Shown here in pieces: positions 50,146 through 61,200 of a stretch of 64,000 bases of DNA. Below the pieces are notes generated by a model. That model searched no databases. It saw only the letters and a list, made by a program, of their open reading frames with translations, and was not told the DNA's origin. The stretch's first letter is position 1; every line of letters begins with the position of its first letter. The stretch comes from Neospora caninum Liverpool (taxonomy: Eukaryota; Apicomplexa; Conoidasida; Eucoccidiorida; Sarcocystidae): contig NC_018392.1 of assembly GCF_000208865.1 (NCBI RefSeq), positions 2,376,793 to 2,440,792 of the forward strand, read 5' to 3'. The position numbers were made by a program, and so were the translations under genes.

Positions 50146-52497
50146 TTCACGAGCTGGGTAAGCCGGTAGACGCGTAGCACGCCGACAGCGAAACACCAGT
50201 TCCTTTGAGATGAAAGAGTGCGGTCGACCTGGGTGCATGTTCAAGGCGATCGTGGGGAGGCCTGTTGGTTCAGCTCTTCGCCGGTGGTGAGCGGGCACAC
50301 AGTCCTACCTTCTCCAGGGTAGTCGGTGGAGGAACAGAAACGCGAAACAAAAGGAGTTTCCTTTGGAGCGACTCATAGGGCGGTGCCATTATGGTTTGCT
50401 TTTCAGCTGACGCCCATGCGGTGCTGCACAATGCATCAGAACTCGGCGAGATCCTATTGTGGGGATACTTCTTCTTTTGCATACTCTGTTCTTAACGAAA
50501 CGCACTGCCGGCCTCCCGTTGTCCAAGCAGGCAACCTTCATCGAGGCAAAAGACTTACGATTCTGGCTTTTCGGATAATGACTCGAGGATCGTTTTGGGT
50601 TCTGTACCACAGGAGTTTGGTGGCATTTCCTTTGTCTTTTCTCCGTCGTTCCTTTCGAATAACATGCCCCGTTCAAGGATCGCCACTGATTCTGCTGTTA
50701 AGTTTGCGTGCGGCGCTGCAGTGCCTTGAACCCCGTCCCCATAGCCGCGGGCTGTTATATGCGGCGCGACCTCGTGGCCTCCGCAGTCACTTCGATGTTC
50801 CGCGCTATAATTGATCTTGGTGAGTCATTTCAGCGAAGGCTGAGTCTCCATTTTTTTCTGGTATTATTAAGATTGAGCTCGTGTACCACATCGGCAACAG
50901 GGCCAGGAGCTGAAAAACACACCAGCACGGCCGGCGAAACATCTCTCGATATTTGCCACATCAGTAGATTGTCTCCGATCAGTCTTACAACAAAAACTGT
51001 CTACTAGATGTAGTGTCAAAATATGCCCATCTGGCTAATAAGCAATGTGAATTATGGAAGTGCAAGACTTTTGCAAATTCAATCAGTCTTCAATCAGTCC
51101 TTCTCTGAAGCTTCCATGGTAGCCTCTACGGTGTGAGTGGCGTCTCAGAGACTACACCCCAAGCGAAGTGCCTGCAGACGCCCATTCGTTTCTCCTGCCA
51201 CGGACAATATAATCTGGGCTTTAGATTCGATATGCTTCTATCTATTCTGCTTTTGCACACCGTTCTCAGTCAGAACCAACTACGATTTGGAGCTGAACAT
51301 GAAGTTTGCTACCATCCGCATTAAAGACAGAACCCTGACGTGCAATTTCTGCAAAGGCCTTCAGTTGGCTGCCCAGGTCAGTGCCTGTTTGTGCGGCCCA
51401 TATGCCCCATCTTTTGTGAACGTACGCTCAGGCTCGTGGTTCCAAAGATGCCAAGCAGCGAGAGATGCACCGCCTTTCGCAACTTGAGGTGCCTCCATCG
51501 CAGATATAGAAGTTTGAGGACGCAGGGGCGGAGGCCGCGTCCTGTTCGATCGTTGTTCTTGTGGGAGTGTGCAGATAAGCGTGCGGCAGCTGGGTTGTAT
51601 TTCTGAGGGAATGTTCACTGCTGTCCGAAATGTCGTGTGCCATAAACATTTTCATGCACCCTATTTTACGGCCGGGCCATACACTGTTCTACTGCCTGTC
51701 AAACCAGCAAGTGCCACGGGCAACGACCGAGTTGACTGAAACAGAAATTCACCGGGCGAAACGAAATGTGCATACGGTTGGCGTGGAGCAACAAAACGGA
51801 AAGTGTTTCCGGCGGGGTGTTCTGCAATGTAAATGTGTGAGCTTGCTTGTCCTGCGTTTTTGCTCACGGGGTCCGGATTTTCGTGTGAGCGCGCCTGCAG
51901 CGCTCGATTGACATGGGCCCTTCGCACGAGAGCGTCCCAGTCTCGCGACGATGGCGTGAAACACAACTCAGCAAGGCGATGGTCGAGTACCTTGGAGATC
52001 CTTCTCCGACGAAAATGAGAGAAAGACGAAAAGAAACAAACGTACTTGCATCTACAGATCTCTCCTCCATTAGCTCTGTGACATACTCATCCAGGTGCTG
52101 AGTACCAGGTGCGTGCACGCTCCAAGGAAGATTCGGTGTAAAGAGTTGTCTGCCGTTTCAACGACTCTGTAGGGCGCGAAACGATGTGGATGCCTTCTAG
52201 GCAACAACTCAAAGTCCCACGAAGGACGGCTCGACAGTCGCCAGGAACACTTGTGGACTTCATCTGGTAGTGGCAAAACTGGCGAACGTCTAGGTGATTT
52301 CCCAAAATATTGTGCACTGAGACTCGGCGCCACTGTCTTTCCCAGTTGCAATGACACAGACATCACCCGATGTCAGGGTTAAACCAGGGGAGGCATCGAA
52401 ACAGCCGACACAGCTCCTTGGTCCATCGCTATCAAGCGCGAGGCGCACGGACACTAATGGAACAGGTGGTCTACCTAGCATTCGCACTACCCCTTAG
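48695..52497 (+). CDS. CCDC81-type HU-domain protein
   Basis: Proposed exons: 48695-48780, 48920-48996, 49078-49203, 49679-49880, 50722-50819, 51270-51376, 51432-51488, 51708-51828, 51941-52094, 52201-52266, 52377-52497. Phase is kept throughout, giving 404 residues. Exons 3-6 are the best supported. They encode IWDAMCDFLSEKLQQGKGV, then TIKDFGSFLFERRIEV, then IPRFVVADTLMKELTRQH and ISGSIYQTKRMT, then LNPVPIAAGCYMRRDLV and VTSMFRAIIDLG, then the strand region YDLELNMKFATIRIKD. This order matches the eukaryotic HU-like (IHF-fold) domains of CCDC81: a helix, a KGV...GxFxF turn, a xPxFVxxD strand and a second helical unit. The N-terminal exons 1-2 and the 51708/51941 joint are less certain. The C-terminus is Lys/Ser-rich. 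CCDC81 proteins are linked to centrosomes and cilia in animals; DNA binding is not implied. Neighbours: SHIPPO-repeat gene divergent, eS26 convergent. Confidence 0.72.
50115..50142. repeat. (AT)n microsatellite
   Basis: AT run in the CCDC81-like gene intron 49881-50721. Confidence 0.9.
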
Positions 52498-52980
52498 TTT
52501 TTCAGAAGTGAGTGGAGACGCATCACCGAAGTGGCCATCTCCAACCGGAGTGGCGTCGAAGTCCGTTTCTCGTACCGAACGTCAATGCTGTAGACTTACA
52601 GCAGGCAGATATCTAGTTGAGGGTGAGCCGTACGCGCGGTCAAGTTTATCGTTCCATCACTGCAGTTGCATAGGAACACGTGGACACGCTGCTGCTGCGC
52701 ACTGCACACATTCCCTAAGACCTCTGCCCGATGAAAACTGGTCCCCTCTCGTCGTCGGGAGTGCGAGCACGTTTCTGCTGAACGTCCAGCGACGTTAAGC
52801 GCCTCTGTGTCAAGTAGTGCCTTCTCTCGTGGTGCGGGCCGCAACCTCTCTACCACCCGCTCTGTGACCTGGACTTGGCAACAAAAGCTCTGGCGACTTT
52901 TCTGCTCCTTCTCGCACACGTCGCGGTAGTCCCCACGCCAAGCCTCTCACAGCCTTCCATCCAACTGTTTCACAGGGTGT
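52498..52980. other. Convergent spacer, CCDC81-like gene to eS26
   Basis: The 480 bp between two converging stop codons should be shared by both 3' UTRs. No coding or RNA feature was recognised. Confidence 0.5.
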
Positions 52981-54303
52981 TTAGTTGTTGCCACCCTGTC
53001 CGCCCTGTTGGCCCTGAGGCCGGCGCTGGGGGTTTTCGCGAACCTTTCTCTGCTCCACAGAGCGCACGCGAACAACGCGCGAGTGGATGGCGCAGGACAC
53101 GCAGTAGCACTGCTTGATGTAGAGCTTGGGGAGGGTGTACGCTGCACAGAAAAACACAAACACGAGAAGGCGCGTCCAATGCAAACCGCAGCTCTGACAT
53201 GCGCGAACCGCCGCTTATGAACCCGAGCTGGATTTCACCCGCTCCCGTACTTCTGGCCGGACAAAACCCGAAACTCCAGAAGGGAGTTAGTTGTCGGTGC
53301 CCGCCATCTCGCTGCCGGGCATCCCACGAGCAGCCACGTTCCTGACCTTCGGAATTAATTCGCGGTGCACGGTTGCGGCCCTACCCCACTCTCCAAAAAG
53401 GGAAGAAAAACCGCTAACCCAGAAACCTGCAGAGGGGGATCGTCTCCCCCCATGTCAAAATGCGACACCAACTGCGATCGTGCCAGCGAGTATACCCTTT
53501 CCCACCTATCACAGATACACCCTGTGAAAGCGCGTGGCCTGCGACTCCGCGTCCCAGAAGAATACGTTTCGGCTTGGGACACCCGGCGACGACCTTGCCC
53601 GCAAACAGGGTTTTGCAAACTCAAGCAGCATGGCTTTCACGCTCCGAAAACCAATCCGATTCGTCGCCTCGCGCGCCATTACAACGTGTCAGTCCCTCAC
53701 ACCCGTGGCCCACGTGGCCTTTTCTGGCCGTTTTCGAAGAACTCCCAGTCTCCAGATTCGAGGCCATACATGGAGACTCCCACAGGGTTCTTTCCAGGGC
53801 GCATACGCCGTTATGAATTCCCTCCCAGACTTCAGACGGCAGAGACCGTCCCTTGCGCCTGTGCTTCGCTGCAACCGAGAAAATTCCCCCTTGCTCTTCT
53901 GACCCTGTCGCATGCTGTTCAGCTGCACGGGCGCGCCACGTGAAAGTAGCTTCGCCTCCCACACTGCGTCGTCTTTGACCGGCATGGTTTGTCAACAACA
54001 GACGAAAAATCCGTGAATTTCCCGTCCGTTGACCCGCATGCTCTTCCAGGAGGGAAGAAGCGTTGAGAGGACGCGCGCCCCGTCTCTGCCCGTTGGTTCG
54101 CCTGGCCCTGTCTTGAGCTTACTGTTGTAAACAGACGCTTCACGAAGATCTCTCTGAGAGGACGCGTCGACGATGTTACGAACGTTGAATCTCTTGATTG
54201 CCTTGTCCTTCGGGCAGGCACGACCGCAGTTGCTGCAGCGAACAACGGCAGAGTGGCCGCGGCCGTGCTTGGCGCGACCGCCGTTGCGGCGCTTCGTCGG
54301 CAT
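52981..54303 (-). CDS. RPS26: 40S ribosomal protein eS26
   Basis: Two exons, 54123-54303 and 52981-53141 on the minus strand, join in phase 1 and give 113 residues, the usual length. eS26 sits on the small-subunit platform near the mRNA exit channel. The N-terminus [17 protein letters not shown] and the segment [16 protein letters not shown] are diagnostic. The zinc-ribbon cysteines are split between exons: [11 protein letters not shown] in exon 1 and [13 protein letters not shown] in exon 2. The C-terminus is Gly/Gln-rich ([10 protein letters not shown]) instead of the Pro-rich tail of animals. The intron is 981 bp, large beside its tiny exons, and contains misleading ORFs. The gene is head-to-head with the HIT gene. 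Confidence 0.97.
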
Positions 54304-55298
54304 CTTTACAAAAATGGAGATAAAGAGACAGCAACGAGAGACGTCGCGCCGCAGGCAGAGACGAAAGAAGAAGGAGGCCAGAGAGAAGAAAAGGACACGA
54401 AGTGGATTTTTCCCCAAGCACAAAGAGGCGTCGTTGCTCGGAAATACCCCTCTCAATACGATTTTCTTTCCCCCCCCATGCAGGTAAATCCAGCGCTCTG
54501 ACAGATCCGGGCATTATCGGCACAGTTGTGGGGACTGATCCTCGTGGGGGGACCGAATAAAAGACGTGTCGACTCCCTCTAGGCGCAAATTGTTGCATGC
54601 AGGAAAGGTCTCCTTGCGTATCGCAAAAAAGGCCCATAATTCAGGCAAGACTCAGTCGTCTCCTGCCTGCTGATGTATTTAGATGCCTCGGTTGTACATG
54701 GAAAAACGCGTAGAGGTGCTCTTTGTCTCCACCCTCAGAATTCCCCGGAACTGCTCTTTGCGTACATGCGCATAGCGTGTGCTTGAAGTCGTCGAGGGAC
54801 GATTTTCTTCAGTCTCCGTGCACTGCCGAAAAACACGGTGCGTTCGAGGCAAACGCTTCGCGCCTCTCCGGTCGGTTTCCTGGCCAGCTAGTCACCGTCT
54901 CTTCGTCCAAAGCCGGCTCGATGCGCGCACCGAGTTGTGTGAGGCTTCTCACTCTCGCATCTGCCATGTTGTCTCCGACTCTTTCGAAAGTGCCAGCACT
55001 TTTCTGTTGTCCGTTCCCGTTAAGCCGTTTGAATTTACCTTTTTACAGTCGGGTAGCCTTTGACCGGCGTTCAGGCGTCTCGTCTCCGTGGACGCACCAA
55101 GCGGCAAGTCGAAGAAGCGAACGGGCGGGCTGGGTTGTTCCTCGTTCCCAGTCAAATCTACCAACTTTTTCGAATCGGAAAGTTTCTGCCCCAACTCTTG
55201 GCTTTGTTGCCTCCTCTCTGCACTCTCACGGTCCGCGCGATTCCTCGAGACACAACGCAAATAGCATTTCTGCAGGGTGTTACCAAACGCACAGAAAT
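54304..55298. promoter_or_regulatory. Divergent promoter region, eS26 and HIT genes
   Basis: This 995-bp spacer lies between two divergent start codons. A TGCATGC word, a motif bound by apicomplexan AP2 factors, occurs at about 54594-54600. The right part (54723-55298, +) is open in frame with the HIT protein; see findings. Confidence 0.5.
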
Positions 55299-56957
55299 AT
55301 GGCGACGGCGACAAAGAAAGACGGCCAGAAGATCGTGGCTTACGATCCTGAAAATGTGTTCAAAAAGATTCTCGAAGGCAAAATCCCTTGCCACAAGGTA
55401 AGAAATATGAACTTCGGCGTCCTCTAGCCTGGAAATCACCGGTAAACCCGTGGGAAATCCACCGCGTAGATTAAGTAAATATCTATATATCTTTCTATAC
55501 CTATTATACACATATGTACACATGCGTACATACACAGGAAACTTCGGCAAACACTGCCCGAAATATGCGGAACTCCAGACTTCACCGTGTTCCAGAGCCT
55601 CCATGCCTCCTTGCGCCTTCGTAGCCACGACCAGCGGCCAGTTTAAAACCTTGATCTGCGCTCGAAGGCAGTGTCTCCGAGCTGCTTCGATCTTAAACAC
55701 AGACAAGACACTCTCCTGCATCGTCTCTTGCTCGAGCGTCACTTTCGTTTTTCCGGCCCTGGCGCCGGGAGTTTCATCGGCGTTTCCGGGTCTTTGCGTG
55801 CATGCTTCGATGTAACCGACTGGGATTCTTCGGGCCGTTTCGCCGGAGTGCACCATGCCGGGGTAATTGACGATCTCTGGCAGTGGGGGGAAATCTGCGT
55901 TCTGTGAGATCGGCAACCGCCTCATCTCCACCTCGGACGGTCCTACGTTTTGCTCCTTGCGTATGGGGGCGGGGACGAGATTGACAGCGGGAGCGTGCGC
56001 CGCAAAACTCTTGTTGTTCACAGCAGGTCAGGCTAAAATGGATAACGGAGTATCAACGTGGAACGCAGCGGGTGGCTCCACCGCCAGTCTACGTCTCGTA
56101 CCTTTAACGTACAACGAAACGTGTGGTGTTACGGGCCCCAGGATAGTTACCGCTTGGAAAGGTGGACGCCAGCGAGGCATTGCGCGCGTCCATGAGCCGC
56201 AAGGCACTGACCGCTTTTCGGTGTGGTTTCACGAACACGTTTTCTCCGTGGTGTGTGAAATACGAGCAGATTTTCGAGACGGAGCACGTCATCGCCATCC
56301 TCGACGCCTTTCCAGCAGTCGAGGGTCACTCGCTTCTCATTCCAAAGGCGAACGTTGCGTCTGTCTTCGACCTCGATCCGGAAACAGCGGCGAATCTGTA
56401 CAAGGAACTTCCTCGGCTCTGCCGGGCGGTTCAGCAGGTGCGTGCGCTACATTGGCAAACGGAATGCTCAGCATGGCGACGTCTCTAGGCTTCGTAGGGA
56501 TGGCAGGTTTGGCACGCGAAAAAGACTGATTCGAAAAGCGAAGTGTGTTTTTTTAAAGCCCTTCCGCGGTGGGAACTCGGCTTCTGCTTCTTCAGTTCCA
56601 TAAACAGGGAAAAAGACTTCAACCTCACAACCCTCGGGCTTTACGTGTTGAGAGCGTGGCTGCATCCTGCGAGACAGTGACTAGGGACGGATGTCGCGCA
56701 CAGCTCCCAGCGCGTGAGAAATTGACGCACATGCTTTGCATTTGTGTTTTTGCGCTGCACAGGCGACGGGGTGCGAAGGCGTGAACGTACTCCAGAACAA
56801 CGGAAAGGCTGCCGGTCAGGTCGTCTTCCACGCGCACGTGCATGTCGTTCCCCGGTACTCCGGAGACCAGCTGTTCAAGCAGTTTGCGAGTGCCAAGGAG
56901 ATGATTCAGCCTCCCCAGGCCGAGTCGATCCTTGCGAAAATCAAGGCGCACCTCTAG
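55299..56957 (+). CDS. HIT-family nucleotide hydrolase (HINT-like)
   Basis: Exons 55299-55397, 56270-56437 and 56763-56957 join in phase 0 and give 153 residues. HIT proteins hydrolyse nucleotide-phosphoramidate or dinucleoside-polyphosphate bonds through a histidine nucleophile. Visible landmarks are VFKKILEGKIPCHK, then IFETEHVIAILDAFP, GHSLLIPKANV, GVNVLQNNGKAAGQVVFH and the catalytic triad HAHVHVVPR with all three histidines. The C-terminus ends KIKAHL, without the long extension of FHIT. The length and the motif NNGKAAGQ fit HINT/HNT1-type branch members rather than FHIT (inference). The start ATATGGCGACGG at 55299 gives a cytosolic protein; an in-frame upstream extension is possible. 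The long first intron (55398-56269) has no coding signal. Confidence 0.93.
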
Positions 56958-58266
56958 AGTCGCGTGCGTAGGGAAAGCGCGTCTACAGAATCAGAGAGGG
57001 AACCGTTTTTTGTGGAGCCCAGCGGCTCTGTCAGGAGCCTTCGCGCAGAGCGAGAAGAAACTGGGAATCCACAGGACACTAGACGCCGCGAATCGAGGGA
57101 TGTTTTTCTTGTGCGTCGCCGGAGAGACGCTGAAGCATTCGAGCAAAGCACTTCCGGCTTTTCTCGCGGCGTTCGACGAATCGGTAAATGCGACAGTGTC
57201 TCTCGCGTCTCCCCGCTGCCTACGGTGGACGACTGTGGCGAAGGCACTTGGTGCCGAACTCGCGCCCTCGTCTTCGCCTCGCAGAAAGTATCTCTTGTAG
57301 ACAGGGGCGCGTCCTTTTGTCCTGTTTTTTGTGCCATGCCACACTGCGCCAGTCGTACACATTTCCGGCACGGATGGAACCCACTGAATGCAGAACCGTA
57401 CAGGCCGTGTGGTTCTTGTTTTGCGTCTCCCGAACAGCCCGGCAGTTCCGGCGTCATCGCTCTGCCACGGAGGGCAGTCCCCGTCCGGCCGTAGGGCGCG
57501 GGAGCGAACCGAACACTGAACACAGTAGTCCCACTGACACGCACTGCAAAAGGTGAGGGAGTGTTTTGAGAGCGCTGCCTTGCAAACCGCCAAATCACGT
57601 TCCAGTTTTTTTTCGCTCGGAGAGTTGCGTAGACACAGCGTATACAGACGGGCACAAAAGCTTGAGCAGGTAGAGCTGTATCACGAAAACACATGGATCA
57701 CAACTACACAGCCCGCGTGTCGAGACCACGCTTTTTGAGCGACGGTGGATTCGCCTCCACCGTTTCCATCTGGTGCAAGGGCGACGAAACTCGCGACTTG
57801 CGCACCCGAGGAAAGCCTCAGACACAACGGCTGGGCCGGGTCGCAACAGCTGGCCTTCCACGAAACCTAGCGCTGCGCATATCCGCGCGGGGAAAGGAAT
57901 ACTCCAGAGATCTAAAAGAGGGAAGGTTTAAAGTGCCGACCGACTTCCGTGCCGCAGAAAGCTGCGCCGGCCACCCATACCGCGTGCGCGACGATGCCAA
58001 AACGACGCGTGATGTCGAGACACGCAGCCGTTTCTCTGTGTGGTCTTCTTCACCGAACAAAAAGGCTCCTCGCCGCTCCACAGGCAGGCTGCGCATAGGA
58101 GAGAAAGTCGCCGCGAGGGGGAAATCCCCGGAAACAAGGCCCGTTGTGCCCGACACCCCGCGCCACAAGGGCGCAAGACCCGCGGCGACCGACACGAACG
58201 ACAAACCGCAAAAGAGCCAGGCTGGACGCGGGCGAAGGGAAGCGTTTTCGCTTTTCGTGGAGAGGC
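56958..58266. other. Convergent spacer, HIT gene to PDE12-like gene
   Basis: The spacer lies between converging stop codons and should be mostly 3' UTR. Open frames on both strands (for example 56964-57494 + and 56954-57694 -) have no domain and mirror each other, as expected for non-coding GC-balanced DNA. Confidence 0.5.
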
Positions 58267-61200
58267 CTACCGAGCCGCAGGGCCCTCCTCGGCACCCGAC
58301 TGCCCAGTGCGGTGTGAAGACTGCAGCTGGAGGTCGACGGCAATCGCTAGATGGTCTGACGGGTAGCCGCGACACGGCAAACCGCCATGCGCGCGCACAG
58401 CTTCTTCGCCGACGCCGGGAAGACAAGCGACGACCTGCAGAGAAGAAACGGAAGAAGGGCGAGGCGAAAGCGCGAAGGGAACTCACGCACCGAAGACCAG
58501 GAGAGAGACCGGAGCAGGAGCGCGGCGAAAACGCGAACAGAAAAAGAACGAGGAGGGAGAGAGACGAACGCAGAGAAGTGGCAAAGCCTCATGGGGAAAG
58601 CGCAGCAAGAAAAGGGGACGGGAGAAACACCCGAGAGGAAACGAACTACGGTTGGCGATTCACTGTTGTCCAAAGCACACAAGAACCATGGTTCGGTTCC
58701 CACACTCAACGCGGTCCGACGATGAACCTCCCTACGTTAGGCGCAAGTCGGGTCAATCTTCTTTTGATGCTGAAAACATCCGAGGTCTCATTCTCGCTTT
58801 CGGAGGCTCTGCTCTCGAGCCATTCTACCTCTCTTATTCTTTGCTTCGTTTTTTTCCCTGGTTCGTTCTTGCCGTCCTCCCCGATCGGGCTTTGCGCCCG
58901 CTCCGGTACACAGAGCTACGCTGTACTCTTCCGCCCGTGTTTCGCCCTCCTCTCCTCGCGTCCTGCGTTTTCATCCCCAGTTCGCGTTCCCTTCTCCTCC
59001 TGTGTCTCTTTGGTTCCCAGGGAGCTTTCACGTCGCGTGCATTTGATGGCCACAGCAGCCGTTCGGTACCTTGAAATCGGACGAAGCATAGATGTAGTCG
59101 AGCGTTGCCTGGAAGCCGGCCACGAAATTGGAGAAGGCCAACGGCGCGTCTCCGTAGCAGTCGTAAAGGTCCAGGCCTCCAGGAGGGTGCAAAACAACGC
59201 CCGGCTCCCCCTCGCCTCCTTGATCTGTGTCCTGTTCTCGCCCGTCCGACGTCCCTTTCTCCTTCGGAGTCGCCGCACGCGCCGCGTCTGACACACGAGA
59301 AGAGGCGGCTGAGGCGGCAGGCGGCGACGTCGAAGGCAGGCTCAGCGAGACAGCTGTCTCCTGATTGCTCTCTTTCTTCATCCCGCTGTCTGTTTCTTCC
59401 TTCTCGCGACTTCTGTGGTCGTCTTCAGCTCCAGCGTCTTCGTCCATTTCCCAGCGGAAAGCCAGGCCTGAAAAACAGGCGCACGAAGAAGACGCATGCA
59501 CAAAGTAAAGACGCCTCGCTTCGTCCTCCCGTTGCCCTTCGTCCTGTGTTTGAAAACGATCTCCCGAGGGCGCCGTCCTTGTCATTCTGCGTCGTCCCTC
59601 CGTCTTTTTCTGGGGCTTCCCGTCTCGCCGCTTCGCTGGCCCATGCCGTCACTCTGAACTTCTCCTCCTTCGTGCTTCACCTCGCCGCACGGGCGTCTCT
59701 GCCGCCCACCCCTCACGCCCCGTTGTCCGTACCGTCCCGCCAGTCTTCCAGATGCGCATGCACGGTCTTCTGTTGAAGCAGCTTCAGACCGCCGGTGCCA
59801 GGCTGGCAGTTGAAGTCACCGCACATAATTACGGGCGGCAGTCGGGAAGAAGCCGCGGGCGACTTGGAAGGTTCACTCGGAGGCTCGCCGCTCGCCGCAA
59901 ACTCCTCCCGAAGAGCCTGGATGAAGTGGGCCATGACGTAAAGCTGGAGGACGCGAATGTGCTGCAGGAACAAGGAACGACGAACCGGGAACGGTCACAC
60001 CTGGAGAGGCTTATGGCAGCGGAGCCGAAACAAAACCGTCACGAGCGAGGAGAGTCGCGCAAACAAAAGCAAAGCGGGAGGAGGGCGAGCGCCGCAAACC
60101 CACCGCGCGTCCCTGTCTCGTGGGAAAGTAAGCCCTCGACGGCAAAGGGCTCGGGCAACCGCCCCAGGAGTCAACGAGGATATGAATGGACGAACGCATG
60201 CAGCGCGCAGCCGCCAAAAGAAAACACTTAGCTGGCAAAACACCACAGCCCGTGCGGTAGAATCTCGCATAACGCTGTGAGTCGCTCAGCGGCCGTCACG
60301 TCCAGTCTACAGTTCGGAGACAGCCCGCTCGAGGCACCGCGTGGCGCCTGCACTGAACTCTGTGAAGCTGTCCAGCGGTGAGAGAGTGCATGCAGTTGTT
60401 GAGTCCCGCGGTCTCGAGGTATCTGGCTCTCTTGCTCACGCTATTCTGTCGCGACCCGCTCCGCCTCGCTGGGCTCGCCTTCGGTTACCTCTCCCTCTGA
60501 GTCTAGCCTGAAAACCTGTTCTCTAATAACGCACGCAACTCCTTTGAAACTGCCGCGCACTTGCAGGCGTCCGTCGTCTTACTCGCGCATAAGGGTGGAA
60601 GAAGAGGTGAGTGTTTGCGACAATCAGCGTCTTGGGCAGCGCCTGCTCGCTTCGTGCCTCATCAGTTTCTCGCCGCCTCAAAACAGCGAATTGCATGACC
60701 GTTGTTAAGTGAGGAAGGACTTCAGTCTGAGGCGAGACACACAGCCAAAGAAGCGAAACGAAAAAATGCCTGCAGACATCCGCGGTAGTTTGTTCGCGGA
60801 GGCGCTGACGGCATCCAATACGCTCTGTCCCTCTTGGAAAAAGAACAAATCTATTTCTTGGAAGACGGGGAAAGATCTCGCCCACATAACACACCACAGG
60901 ACATAGAGCCAGATTCGATTACGTCGGCCAATATAGAGGTAGATGCATGTTGAGAGGTACAGATACAGATAGGTGAAAAAAGTACCATATACAGACAGAT
61001 AGAAAAAATACCATATACAGATAGATATACCGTTCGAGACTCGCGAGTTTCTTAGTCGGCGGCAGAAGGGCCTTTGGCCTACCTCGAAGTGAGGCCATTT
61101 TCGGCGAAGCTCTGCGCGTAGAGTGTCATACTGGGCGTTTTCCTGGTTTCGACCGCGGAAAGTGAACACACAGAAAAACAAAACGAGCGCTCAAGCGCGG

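Noticed and set aside
53365..53943. 192-codon plus-strand frame inside the eS26 intron
   Set aside because: No domain and no splice partners; it lies in a large intron of a ribosomal protein gene on the other strand. A nested gene cannot be excluded but is unsupported.
57693..59291. 532-codon open frame on the plus strand, Arg-rich
   Set aside because: It runs antisense across the last exons of the PDE12-like gene, whose conserved motifs fix the minus strand as coding. Composition is that of a shadow frame.
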